From JBFMFR01 sp040752025 (GTDB lineage Bacteria; Chloroflexota; Anaerolineae; Anaerolineales; UBA4823), in the NCBI GenBank assembly GCA_040752025.1, contig JBFMFR010000006.1, positions 124,001-188,000 on the forward strand: DNA of 64,000 nt. Reading direction: 5' to 3'. Below the pieces are notes generated by a model that worked only from the letters and a program-made list of their open reading frames with translations, did not search any database and was not told the origin of the DNA. Shown piece after piece: positions 34,731 to 42,785 of the stretch. Position 1 is the first letter of the stretch, and the number at the start of each line of letters is the position of its first letter. Both the position numbers and the translations under genes were made by a program.

Positions 34731-34749
34731 ACCTGCCCGAAGGGCAGGT
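34731..34749 (+). promoter_or_regulatory. 5'-terminal hairpin of the rpmF transcript
   Basis: ACCTGCCC (34731-34738), loop GAA, GGGCAGGT (34742-34749): a perfect 8-bp stem at the very 5' end of the predicted mRNA. Such 5' stems protect transcripts from decay; a ribosomal-protein binding role is also possible. No T-run follows, so it is not a terminator. Confidence 0.5.
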
Positions 34750-34808
34750 ATTATTATGAAGTTATCCTGGCCAGCAAGAACCAGGCCGTATAAAATAGGA
34801 GTAAGACC

Positions 34809-35000
34809 ATGCCACCTCATCCAAAGAGAAAACATTCTCAGGGTCGCCGTGATCGCCGTCGCGCCCACGACGCTTTGCAGGAGCGCAACCTTGTGCAGTG
34901 CAGCAACTGCGGCGAAATGCGCCTGCCACATGCAGTGTGCCCGAACTGCGGCCACTACAAAGGCCGCGAAGTGGTCGAGATCAAAGAAGAGAAGAAATAA
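34809..35000 (+). CDS. rpmF: Ribosomal protein L32
   Basis: 63 residues. The basic N-terminus MPPHPKRKHSQGRRDRRRAHDAL is typical of L32, and the zinc ribbon CSNC...CPNC (near residues 31 and 44) is intact, followed by GHYKGREVVEIKEEKK. TAGGAG precedes the start by about 6 bases. Downstream lies fabD. The rpmF-fab linkage is common in bacteria and couples ribosome and lipid synthesis. Confidence 0.96.
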   Translation: MPPHPKRKHSQGRRDRRRAHDALQERNLVQCSNCGEMRLPHAVCPNCGHYKGREVVEIKEEKK

Positions 35001-35054
35001 GCCAACGGGCCGTGAATACCACGGCCCGATTGCGTTTTGAAAGTCGAGGTGCTT

Positions 35055-35990
35055 ATGTTGCCTGCTCAAACTGCTTTTCTGTTTCCTGGCCAGGGTTCCC
35101 AATTCATTGGCATGGGTCGCGAACTGGCTGATGCTTCTCCCGTTGCCCGTCATACGTTTGAACAGGCTGATACATGGCTCGGTTTTCCGCTCTCTCGCCT
35201 GGCCTGGGAAGGCCCGCAAGAGGATCTCAACGACACTCTGAACACCCAACCAGTTCTCCTGGTTCACTCCGTGGCCGCTTTGCTGGTTCTGAAAGAGCGC
35301 CTGCCCGAATTCCGCCCGGCCTTTGTCGCCGGTCATTCCATGGGTCAGCTCAGCGCCCTGGTAGCCGCTGGAGCGCTGCCTTATCAGGATGCCCTTCACC
35401 TGGCTCGCCGTCGCGGTGAATTGATGAAAGCCGCCGGCCAGGCCACCCCAGGGGGAATGGCGGCTGTATTAGGCATAGATATCCCCACTCTGGAACGCGT
35501 ATGCGCCGAAGCCAGCACGCCCACCGAGGTGGTGCAGGTAGCCAACGATAACTGCCCGGGGCAGGTGGTCATCTCTGGAGAATCCGCCGCCCTCCAGCGT
35601 GCCATCCACCTTGCTCAACAGGCCGGAGCGCGGCGTGTGCGCCCCCTGGCAGTCAGCATTGCTTCGCATTCACCTCTGATGATCAGCGCCCAGTCCAGCT
35701 TTTCCCAGGCCGTTGACGCTGCACCCATCCAGGACCCATCCATCCCGCTTGTCGGAAACGTTTCAGCCCTGCCGCTCAGCACAGCCGCTGAACTACGCTC
35801 TGATTTGCAGGCGCAGCTTACCTTGCGCGTCCGCTGGACCGAATCCATCCAAGAGATGGTCGCACGTGGAGTAACCACCTTTGTTGAAATTGGCAGCGGC
35901 AATGTCTTAACTGGTTTGGTGAAACGCATCGAACCCGAGTCACAAACCTTCTCCCTGGGCAGTCCCGCCGATTTTGATGCTCTGGCTTGA
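35055..35990 (+). CDS. fabD: Malonyl-CoA:ACP transacylase
   Basis: 311 residues from ATG 35055, preceded by GAGG; a TTG at 35037 is less likely. FabD loads malonate onto acyl carrier protein to start fatty-acid elongation. Seen: TAFLFPGQGSQFIGMGREL, catalytic Ser in AGHSMGQLSALVAAG, the catalytic His in SIASHSPLM, and VEIGSGNVLTGLVKRI. It sits between rpmF and fabG. No plsX, fabH or acpP is interposed, which is a reduced version of the usual cluster. Confidence 0.95.
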   Translation: MLPAQTAFLFPGQGSQFIGMGRELADASPVARHTFEQADTWLGFPLSRLAWEGPQEDLNDTLNTQPVLLVHSVAALLVLKERLPEFRPAFVAGHSMGQLSALVAAGALPYQDALHLARRRGELMKAAGQATPGGMAAVLGIDIPTLERVCAEASTPTEVVQVANDNCPGQVVISGESAALQRAIHLAQQAGARRVRPLAVSIASHSPLMISAQSSFSQAVDAAPIQDPSIPLVGNVSALPLSTAAELRSDLQAQLTLRVRWTESIQEMVARGVTTFVEIGSGNVLTGLVKRIEPESQTFSLGSPADFDALA

Positions 35991-36051
35991 TCCAACCGCC
36001 TGCCGGAAAGATCGTCTTCTCTCCAGCAATCCTTGGAGGTCCTATTCGCGG

Positions 36052-36057
36052 TATAAT
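36052..36057 (+). promoter_or_regulatory. Possible -10 box upstream of fabG
   Basis: TATAAT at 36052-36057 is a perfect -10 in the 111-base gap before fabG. The -35 at standard spacing is poor (ATCCTT), so this is tentative. If real, fabG has its own promoter. Confidence 0.35.
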
Positions 36058-36101
36058 GAGCAACGCTTTGGGAGCATAAACCAGCCAGAGGAGTCCCTAT
36101 T

Positions 36102-36851
36102 ATGATCAACCTGCAAGGAAAAGTTGCTATCGTCACCGGTGGACGGCGCGGCATCGGGCGCGCCATTGCCGAGCTGCTGGCCCAACGCGGCGCGGATATC
36201 GTCCTCGGCGACCGGCAAGCAGATGAAGCTCAAGAGACTGCTGAACAGATCGCTGCAGCCTCCGGGCGGCGCGTCCAACACTGCGCTCTGGATGTCTCCG
36301 ACTTCGAAAGCGTTCGCTCCATGGTCGAATGTGGCCTTTCTGATTTTGGGCATATCGATATCCTGGTCAACAATGCCGGCATTACCCGCGACAACCTCAT
36401 CATGCGCATGAATGTTAGTGATTGGGACGATGTGATCGACACCAATCTAAAGGGCGCCTGGAACTGCTGCAAAGCCATTGTGCGCCCGATGATGAAACAG
36501 AAATATGGGCGGATTATCAACATCGCTTCCGTCTCTGGGCTGGCGGGACAGGCAGGACAAACCAACTACTCAGCTTCCAAGGCTGGGATGGTGGGATTAA
36601 CCAAAGCCCTGGCGCGCGAAGTCGCATCGCGTGGCATCACCGTAAACGCTGTAGCGCCTGGCTTCGTACCCACAGCTCTGACAGTTGATCTACCGGAAGA
36701 TTTGAAAGAAAGTATGATGAAAATCATCCCGCTTGGACGTTGGGGACGCCCGGAAGAGATTGCTTACGCAGTCGCCTTCCTTGCTTCCGACGAAGCCGCC
36801 TACATCACTGGACAGGTGCTCAGTGTCGACGGCGGCATGGTGATGATGTAA
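36102..36851 (+). CDS. fabG: 3-oxoacyl-ACP reductase family SDR
   Basis: 249 residues, the classical SDR length. The reductase step uses NADPH on 3-oxoacyl-ACP. Seen: TGGRRGIGRAIAELLAQRG (cofactor loop with Arg residues suited to NADPH), LVNNAGITRDNLIMRM, catalytic Ser in NIASVSGLAGQ, Tyr-x3-Lys in NYSASKAGMVGL, and the end VLSVDGGMVMM. The FabG assignment rests on NAGITRDNLIMRM and the fabD neighbour; other SDR substrates are possible. GAGG lies just upstream of the ATG. Confidence 0.88.
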   Translation: MINLQGKVAIVTGGRRGIGRAIAELLAQRGADIVLGDRQADEAQETAEQIAAASGRRVQHCALDVSDFESVRSMVECGLSDFGHIDILVNNAGITRDNLIMRMNVSDWDDVIDTNLKGAWNCCKAIVRPMMKQKYGRIINIASVSGLAGQAGQTNYSASKAGMVGLTKALAREVASRGITVNAVAPGFVPTALTVDLPEDLKESMMKIIPLGRWGRPEEIAYAVAFLASDEAAYITGQVLSVDGGMVMM

Positions 36852-36877
36852 AATATGAGTAGCTAGGAGAGGCGCCT

Positions 36878-37282
36878 GTGGACAAGAACCTCCCAATCGA
36901 ATCTGATCAAGACCAGGATCCGGGCCAGGGCAGAACGACGATTGCGCCCGAAGTGCTGGTTACTATCGCCCGCCTGACTTCTTTAGAAGTCCCTGGTGTC
37001 AGCCGCATGTCCAGCAACATCCCCAGCAACGTCAACCGGCTGTTCGCTCGCAGCGTGGGTGAAGGCATCCGGATCGATATCAAAGACGACCTGGTCTCTG
37101 CCGATTTATACCTCGTTCTCAAGAACGATGTGAACATCCGTGATGTTAGCCGCCAGGTTCAACGCAACGTTACCCGGGCCATCGCAGAAATGGTTGGAAT
37201 GCGCGTCGGACGCGTAAATGTCCATATCGAAGATATCGATTACCCTTCGGAGCAATTGCCCGACAAAACACCAGAGGCCTGA
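36878..37282 (+). CDS. Asp23/Gls24 family envelope stress response protein
   Basis: 134 residues starting at GTG 36878 with AGGAGAGG upstream. The family is recognised by TIAPEVLVTIARLTSLEVPGVSRMSS, then IRIDIKDDLVSADLYLVLKNDVNIRDVSRQVQRNVTRAIAEMVGMRVGRVNVHIEDI. In Gram-positives, such proteins act near the membrane in envelope stress, and they often sit next to nusB, as here (gap 6 bases). Function in this phylum is not established. Confidence 0.9.
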   Translation: MDKNLPIESDQDQDPGQGRTTIAPEVLVTIARLTSLEVPGVSRMSSNIPSNVNRLFARSVGEGIRIDIKDDLVSADLYLVLKNDVNIRDVSRQVQRNVTRAIAEMVGMRVGRVNVHIEDIDYPSEQLPDKTPEA

Positions 37283-37288
37283 TACCCT

Positions 37289-37771
37289 ATGAAACCCCGC
37301 ACCAGGGCTCGCAGTGTTGCCCTGCAGGCACTTTACGAAGTAGATATTGTCGGTCATCCCCCTGGTAAGGTGTTGGAAGAACGCTTGCGTGAAGCCGAGC
37401 TTGATCCCTCCCTGGGTGATTTTGCCCGCCAGATCGTGCTCGAGGTAATTCCGCTCTTCCAAACTTTGGACGAATTCATCTCCGAGCACGCCCCCGAATG
37501 GCCGTTGGATCAGGTTGCGACCATTGACCGCAACATCTTACGTATGGCCTTGTGGGAACTCGCCTTGTACGGAAAAACCCCTATCAAAGTCGCGATTAAC
37601 GAGGCCATCGAACTGGCCAAAGAGTTTGGCTCCGATAGCACCCCTCGTTTCGTAAACGGTGTCCTAGGCAGCCTGGCAACCCATCAAAACGAAATCCAAC
37701 AGGCTCTGCGCAATAAATTGGCCAGGTCTGGGGAAGAATCCAAACCCGATACAGGAGACCACCTCGGTTAG
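37289..37771 (+). CDS. nusB: Transcription antitermination factor NusB
   Basis: 160 residues, all-helical. NusB with NusE (S10) binds boxA RNA in rRNA antitermination. Seen: the basic start RTRARSVALQALYEVDI and the diagnostic C-terminal helices QVATIDRNILRMALWEL, GKTPIKVAINEAIELAKEFGSDSTPRFVNGVLG. It lies between Asp23 and the Tat genes in one run of closely spaced genes. Confidence 0.96.
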   Translation: MKPRTRARSVALQALYEVDIVGHPPGKVLEERLREAELDPSLGDFARQIVLEVIPLFQTLDEFISEHAPEWPLDQVATIDRNILRMALWELALYGKTPIKVAINEAIELAKEFGSDSTPRFVNGVLGSLATHQNEIQQALRNKLARSGEESKPDTGDHLG

Positions 37772-37779
37772 ATGCCCAT

Positions 37780-38247
37780 ATGGATTTTCTAGGCGTTGGT
37801 CCACTTGAACTGGTATTCATCATCATCATCGCCCTGATCGTACTCGGCCCGCGCGATCTCTCAAAAGCCATGCGCGCATTTGGGCGCACCCTTCGTCGTG
37901 TAACCACATCCGATACCTGGCAAGCCATCACCCGTATCCGATACTTACCTAACTTGTTGATGCGCGAAGCCGGCCTGGAAGAAGCCAACGAGAAGCTCAA
38001 GCAAGAACTTGCCGAGGCGCAGGCTGATTTATCCAGTCTAAAAATGGAGAACCTGAGCGAAGATCTGAAAAAACACGCCAGCGTCGATCTATCCGATTGG
38101 ACCACTACGCCTCCCGTCTTGCCTTCACCGCCTCCGCCTTCAGTCACTATCAGCCCTGTTCCAGACGAAAACCCACAACCTGACACGCCCGATAATTCCA
38201 TTGCTCAGGAAAAAGAAAACCTGACACCGCCTCCTGGAGCCGAATAG
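37780..38247 (+). CDS. tatB: Sec-independent translocase TatA/TatB-type protein
   Basis: 155 residues. A short N-terminal membrane helix (MDFLGVGPLELVFIIIIALIVLGP) is followed by an amphipathic helix (DLSKAMRAFGRTLRRVTT) and a coiled region (LEEANEKLKQELAEAQADLSSL). The Pro-rich tail (LPSPPPPSVTISP) is a common feature of TatB in this group. The glycine-proline turn LGP separates the helices as in the family. TatA and TatB cannot be told apart with certainty; the length and presence of one copy next to tatC favour TatB. tatC starts 2 bases after the stop. Confidence 0.85.
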   Translation: MDFLGVGPLELVFIIIIALIVLGPRDLSKAMRAFGRTLRRVTTSDTWQAITRIRYLPNLLMREAGLEEANEKLKQELAEAQADLSSLKMENLSEDLKKHASVDLSDWTTTPPVLPSPPPPSVTISPVPDENPQPDTPDNSIAQEKENLTPPPGAE

Positions 38248-38249
38248 CT

Positions 38250-39125
38250 ATGCGCAAGATCCTGAGCGCCTTGTTATTTCTCGTTACATTCCCCTTTCGA
38301 TTCATACTCTGGCTGCTCAGCACGAAAGAACTCAAGGCAGCCTTTGTAGCGGATGCAGAAGAAGATACTCCGCTGCCAGATGTGGTTTCCAAAGTGATCG
38401 AAAACCCCATCGGCGTCTTAGAACAACTCAACGAGTTGCGCAAACATCTGGTTCGCATGGTTGTATTCCTGGGGCTTGCCGCGCTGTTATCACTGACTTT
38501 CAACCATCAGATATTGGAAATCTTGGCGATGCCTCTGGAGGGCGGTATGAAATCGCTGGTAGCAATCGACCCCACCGAACCCATCGGCACGGTGATGCGC
38601 GTCGCTTTGCTTACTGGCTTTGTTGTATCATTTCCTTACCTTTTCTACCAGGTCTGGTTGTTCATCGCCCCTGCTATCATCGATCGCCGTAACCGCCTGT
38701 ACGGATTCATGGCGATCCCCATCGCCACGTTGTTCTTCCTCGGCGGTATGGCCTTTGCTTTTTACATCATGATGCCTGCTGCTCTGCCTTTCTTGCTGAA
38801 CTTTGCCGGGATTACCACTATCCCTCGCCCCTCCTCCTACATCACTTTCGTTACCGGCCTGCTATTCTGGATCGGAATCGCCTTTGAATTTCCCCTGGTC
38901 ATCTATGTATTAGCCAGGGTAGGCCTTGTTAAAGCAAATCTGCTGAGAGAGCAGTGGCGAGTAGCCATCGTGATCATCGCCATCGCTGCCGCCATGATCA
39001 CGCCTACGATTGATCCCATCAATATGGGCCTGGTGATGGGGCCCATGATCCTGTTATATTTCCTGAGTGTTTTTCTGGCCAGCATAGCTCAGCGCTCCCG
39101 CGAGCGCGCCAGCGCCAGGAAATAA
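38250..39125 (+). CDS. tatC: Sec-independent translocase TatC with extra N-terminal helix
   Basis: 291 residues, longer than the usual 240-260. An added hydrophobic segment (SALLFLVTFPFRFILWLL, residues about 6-23) and a 30-residue linker precede the canonical start, here LNELRKHLVRMVVF (matching HLxELR with the conserved Glu-Leu-Arg). Six further helices follow, including GFVVSFPYLFYQVWLFIAPA and the conserved loop RRNRLYGFM. TatC binds twin-arginine signal peptides. With the TatB-like gene it makes a minimal Tat locus inside the nusB cluster. Confidence 0.95.
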   Translation: MRKILSALLFLVTFPFRFILWLLSTKELKAAFVADAEEDTPLPDVVSKVIENPIGVLEQLNELRKHLVRMVVFLGLAALLSLTFNHQILEILAMPLEGGMKSLVAIDPTEPIGTVMRVALLTGFVVSFPYLFYQVWLFIAPAIIDRRNRLYGFMAIPIATLFFLGGMAFAFYIMMPAALPFLLNFAGITTIPRPSSYITFVTGLLFWIGIAFEFPLVIYVLARVGLVKANLLREQWRVAIVIIAIAAAMITPTIDPINMGLVMGPMILLYFLSVFLASIAQRSRERASARK

Positions 39126-39138
39126 AACGGAGGGGGCT

Positions 39139-40014
39139 ATGCATTCCAGAAGAGCCTTGCTCTACATGCCCGGAGATGATCTACATAAAATCCGCAAGGC
39201 TACCACAATCCATGTAGACTGCGCCTGCCTGGATATGGAAGATGGCGTAGCCATCAACCGCAAAGATGAGGCACGCGCCACGATCGCCGAGGCGCTGCAA
39301 ACACTGGATTTTGGCTCCACCGAACGCCTGGCTCGCATCAACCGCGTCGGTTCAGGCCTGGAAGATGCCGATCTTCAAGCCGTATTACCCGCTCGCCCCG
39401 ATGGCATCGTTATCCCCAAAGTCGAATTTGCCGAGCAAGTCCAGTGGGTCAGCCTGCAAATTGCCCAGGCCGAGCGCGCTAACGACTTTCCCACCGGCTC
39501 GATTGCCATCATCGCTATGGTCGAAACGGCGCGCGGCATCGTTAATTTGCCGCAGATCGCCAGTGCCAGCGATCGTTTACAAGCCCTCATCTTCGGCGCC
39601 GAGGATCTCGCCGGCGACATTGGCGCCACGCGCACCCTGGCGGCCTGGGAAGTATTCTATGCCCGCAGTGCCATCGTCACACACGCCGCCGCATTTGACC
39701 TGCAAGCCATTGACATGGTTTATGTGGATTTCAATGACACCCAGGGCCTGCGCCAGGAAGCCCTGGAAGGCGCCCGGCTGGGTTTTACGGGTAAACAAAT
39801 CATCCACCCCAACCAGGTTGCCCCAACCCATGAAGCCTTTACCCCAGATGAAGCCGCTATCCAAAAAGCATTACAGATCATGCAAGCCTTCGAAGCACAC
39901 CAGGAAGCTGGGGTAGGCGCTTTTGCCCTGGATGGCAAAATGGTTGATGCGCCCATCTTGAAAGCCGCTCAGCGCGTACTCGACCGGGCAAAGGCCGCCG
40001 GTAGAATTCTTTGA
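39139..40014 (+). CDS. HpcH/HpaI aldolase family, citrate lyase beta/malyl-CoA lyase-like
   Basis: 291 residues, a TIM-barrel C-C lyase. Seen: RRALLYMPGDDLHKIRKA, CACLDMEDGVAINRKDEAR (metal and CoA-site Asp/Glu), IVIPKVEF, IIAMVETARGIVNL, LIFGAEDLAGDIGA and GKQIIHPNQV. The family cleaves malyl-CoA, citramalyl-CoA, citryl-ACP or citryl-CoA. No alpha or gamma citrate lyase genes are nearby, which favours a CitE-like stand-alone lyase such as citramalyl-CoA lyase. GGAGG precedes the ATG. Confidence 0.88.
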   Translation: MHSRRALLYMPGDDLHKIRKATTIHVDCACLDMEDGVAINRKDEARATIAEALQTLDFGSTERLARINRVGSGLEDADLQAVLPARPDGIVIPKVEFAEQVQWVSLQIAQAERANDFPTGSIAIIAMVETARGIVNLPQIASASDRLQALIFGAEDLAGDIGATRTLAAWEVFYARSAIVTHAAAFDLQAIDMVYVDFNDTQGLRQEALEGARLGFTGKQIIHPNQVAPTHEAFTPDEAAIQKALQIMQAFEAHQEAGVGAFALDGKMVDAPILKAAQRVLDRAKAAGRIL

Positions 40015-40058
40015 AACCCTTACACGAACCCAGGGGATGATTGCTAAAGAGTACACCT

Positions 40059-42527
40059 ATGAAACTACGCATAGCCCTCACTCGCACAATCTGGATCACC
40101 GCGTTACTTTCCTGGTTAGCAGCCTGCAACTACCCACAGCTAATCTCGCCAACATCACCGGGTCCATCCTTGGCAACCCCGGTTAGCGGGTCGCTTTCAA
40201 GTCTCCCAATTGCCGAACCACTGCCCATACCACCCGAGACCATTATCAATTTCCGCGTCGAAGTGCCCAACGACACTCCCGCTACCGAGACCATTTACCT
40301 GGCAGTTCTGGACGATGTCACTGGCCTGGCACTAAACGTTCAATCGTTTGTCATGCAGCTTGTCGAACCCACGCCCGCAGACATCGCTGCCAGGGGATAC
40401 CGGCTTTACCTCACCAGCCTGCCCTTCGCCATTGGTTCGGTCGTCAAATATCGCTACGAACGCCAATCCAGCGAAGCGCGCGTCTCCGAACATACCGGAG
40501 ATGGTTCTCCTGTACGGTATCGCTTGTATTACGTCCAGGGGCCAGGCTCAGTGGAAGGGGATATCGTGAGCCGCTGGACCGATACAAAATTCACGCAAAC
40601 CACGGGGCGTATCACCGGGCAAGCAATTGATGCCGGTACTGGCGCGCCGATACCAAACTTGCTCATCACCGCCGGCGGTTCTCAGACTCTGACAACTTCG
40701 AACGGCGCCTTTTTGCTGGAAGGGTTACCGCCTGGAGTACACAACCTGGTAGCATATGCCCTGGATGGTTCCTACAAAACTTTCCAGCAAGGCGCCCGGG
40801 TTGCTTCCGAATCAGCCACGCTTGCCCCCCTAAGCCTGGATGCAGTTCCCTTCGTCAAGGGCTTCTTCATAGTCAGTGTTCCCAGCGGAACCCCGCCAAT
40901 CATCCCGGTTCGTCTGGCAGGCAGCCTGTATTCACTGGGGAATACCTTCGCTACCCTGACCGGTGGAATCAGCGCCCTGGCCACCAGCATGCCTGTGCTT
41001 GAACCCTTACCCGATGGGCGCTACAGTCTGACAGTTGATTTACCGGTTGGAGCCGATGTACGCTACAAGTACACCCTGGGGGACGGGTTTTGGAATGCCG
41101 AACACCTGCGCACTGGAGAATTCCGCTTACGCCAGATCATTGTCCCGCCGCGAAATTTCTTAGTGGAAGAGAATGTGGATACGTGGTACTCCGGTCCGCC
41201 GAACTCCCTCTCCTTTGATCTGACTGTGACCGCAGATACTCCTCCAGGCGATTCGATTTCTATCCAGTTCGATCCGCTTTTCGGTTGGACCGAACCCATC
41301 CCCATGTGGCATATCGGTGGACAGCGTTGGGCCTATGTGCTCTACAGTCCACTCAACCTCCCTGGTAACTTCAACTATCGCTACTGTCGCAACGAACAAT
41401 GTGGCATCGGCGATGATGTGCTCACACCTGAACGATATGGACAGGGTCGACCGCTCAAGATCGCCGGGCAGCCGCAAACACAAACCGACCAGGTGGAGGC
41501 CTGGATGAATTTCTCTGCCTCCCCCAGCTTTGTCCAATCAACCCCCGATGCCGTTTCTCCTCGTGGTGAATCCTTTTGGGCCGGCGTTGAATTCCAAGCC
41601 TCCTTCCACCCATCCTGGCGATCCTATTTCCCCCAGGCAATTGAACAAGTCGCCTCTATGGGTTCGAATTGGTTGGTGCTCACCCCTACCTGGTCTTATG
41701 GAAAAAGTTTGCCTGGTAACGCACCTCCCCTGCTGGCTGCCATTCCCGGTCGCGATATGCTCTGGTACGATCTGGAAAGCACCATCCAGCAAGCCCAATC
41801 TGCACATTTGAATACAGCCATTTTCCCGGTCCCACAGTTCCAGTTGGAGGTTGACGAATGGTGGCAGACCGCTCCGCGCGATAAGAGTTGGTGGACTGTC
41901 TGGTTCGAACAGTACCGCACATTTGCTTTACACCACGCCGACCTGGCGAACCGCACCTCAGCCAACGCCTTGATCCTGGGTGGAGACTGGCTGGCGCCAG
42001 CCCTTCCGGGAGGCAGGCTGGCGGATGGCTCGCCATCAGGCGTCCCCGCCAACGCCGAAGAACGCTGGAGCGCGTTGATCGATGAAATTCGCCAGACTTA
42101 TTCCGGAACTTTGCTTTGGGCTCTCCCTGGCGAGAACACTACCATGACGCCCCCTGGCTTCCTTGGCAAGGTGGATCAGATTTACGTATTGCTCACTATC
42201 TCCTCAGAACAACTGATTGCCGCTATCCAGGGCGCCGATCTTACCACCGAGATCACGAGTTGGCTCGATACCAGCCTGCAGCCCTTGCACTCAGCCCTGG
42301 GTAAGCCCGTGATTTTGGCGCTTTCGGCTCCCTCCGATCCTGATTTGCAAAGCCAGTATAACTCCTACAACCTTGTATTGAATGCTGTCAATTCCCGCAG
42401 TTGGCTCAGTGGCTTTGTGACGCGCGGTTTCTATCCCCCGCTGGCCATCCAGAATCACGACCCTTCGATCCACGGCAAACCAACCAGCCAGCTTTTAACT
42501 GCCTGGTTCTCACAATTCGTAAGATGA
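40059..42527 (+). CDS. Large lipoprotein with beta domains and a TIM-barrel-like C-terminus
   Basis: 822 residues from ATG 40059 (MKLRIALTRTIWI); an in-frame start at 40041 lacks support. The signal ends in SWLAACNY, a lipobox. Residues up to about 490 are successive beta modules resembling starch-binding and carboxypeptidase-regulatory folds (TGRITGQAIDAGTGAPIPNLLITAGGS, PVGADVRYKYTLGDGFWN, LPGNFNYRYCRNEQCG). From about 500, WAGVEFQASFHPSWRSYFPQAIEQVASMGSNWLVLTPTWSYG and later DLANRTSANALILGGDWLAP resemble a glycoside hydrolase barrel of the GH113 type, but I cannot point to certain catalytic acids. It acts outside the cell, probably on polysaccharide. Convergent with the moaD-like gene, 6 bases apart. 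Confidence 0.55.
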   Translation: MKLRIALTRTIWITALLSWLAACNYPQLISPTSPGPSLATPVSGSLSSLPIAEPLPIPPETIINFRVEVPNDTPATETIYLAVLDDVTGLALNVQSFVMQLVEPTPADIAARGYRLYLTSLPFAIGSVVKYRYERQSSEARVSEHTGDGSPVRYRLYYVQGPGSVEGDIVSRWTDTKFTQTTGRITGQAIDAGTGAPIPNLLITAGGSQTLTTSNGAFLLEGLPPGVHNLVAYALDGSYKTFQQGARVASESATLAPLSLDAVPFVKGFFIVSVPSGTPPIIPVRLAGSLYSLGNTFATLTGGISALATSMPVLEPLPDGRYSLTVDLPVGADVRYKYTLGDGFWNAEHLRTGEFRLRQIIVPPRNFLVEENVDTWYSGPPNSLSFDLTVTADTPPGDSISIQFDPLFGWTEPIPMWHIGGQRWAYVLYSPLNLPGNFNYRYCRNEQCGIGDDVLTPERYGQGRPLKIAGQPQTQTDQVEAWMNFSASPSFVQSTPDAVSPRGESFWAGVEFQASFHPSWRSYFPQAIEQVASMGSNWLVLTPTWSYGKSLPGNAPPLLAAIPGRDMLWYDLESTIQQAQSAHLNTAIFPVPQFQLEVDEWWQTAPRDKSWWTVWFEQYRTFALHHADLANRTSANALILGGDWLAPALPGGRLADGSPSGVPANAEERWSALIDEIRQTYSGTLLWALPGENTTMTPPGFLGKVDQIYVLLTISSEQLIAAIQGADLTTEITSWLDTSLQPLHSALGKPVILALSAPSDPDLQSQYNSYNLVLNAVNSRSWLSGFVTRGFYPPLAIQNHDPSIHGKPTSQLLTAWFSQFVR

Positions 42528-42533
42528 GTGGAT

Positions 42534-42785
42534 TTAGAAAGCCTCACTGCCCCCAGATAATGCCGGCATCAGGTTGATTTCATCGCCGTCGCAGAGCGCC
42601 TGCTCCAAGTCCGCGACACGCCCATTAACCACCAGCAATAACGCATCCACGGGCAATTCAATCTTTAGAGTATCCAGTAAAACTGCCAGAGTGCTTTGCT
42701 CTGGCAGTTTTACTGATAACTTTCGCACCATGCCTTGCGGTGTTTGCTGTTGCAAGATGGTATGCAAATGCACCACGACTACCAA
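42534..42785 (-). CDS. MoaD/ThiS-like small sulfur carrier, AOR-linked
   Basis: 83 residues with the beta-grasp pattern (VVVVHLHTILQQQT, KLPEQSTLAVLLDTL, LLVVNGRVADLEQALCDGDEINLMPALSGG). It should donate sulfur in molybdopterin/tungstopterin synthesis. The Gly78-Gly79 pair is followed by four more residues (SEAF), so the tail would have to be removed before thiocarboxylation. The start overlaps the AOR stop by 7 bases, so the pair is translationally coupled. The coding region holds a 17-bp perfect inverted repeat at 42675-42715. Confidence 0.8.
   Translation of the reverse strand: MVVVVHLHTILQQQTPQGMVRKLSVKLPEQSTLAVLLDTLKIELPVDALLLVVNGRVADLEQALCDGDEINLMPALSGGSEAF
42675..42715. repeat. Perfect 17-bp inverted repeat inside the moaD-like gene
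   Basis: CAGTAAAACTGCCAGAG (42675-42691) and CTCTGGCAGTTTTACTG (42699-42715) are exact reverse complements around a 7-base loop. With one bulged C at 42674, the stem extends by three more pairs (TAT/ATA). The repeat codes for the KLPEQSTLAVLL region of the small protein. It is not followed by a T-run on the coding strand. Confidence 0.9.
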
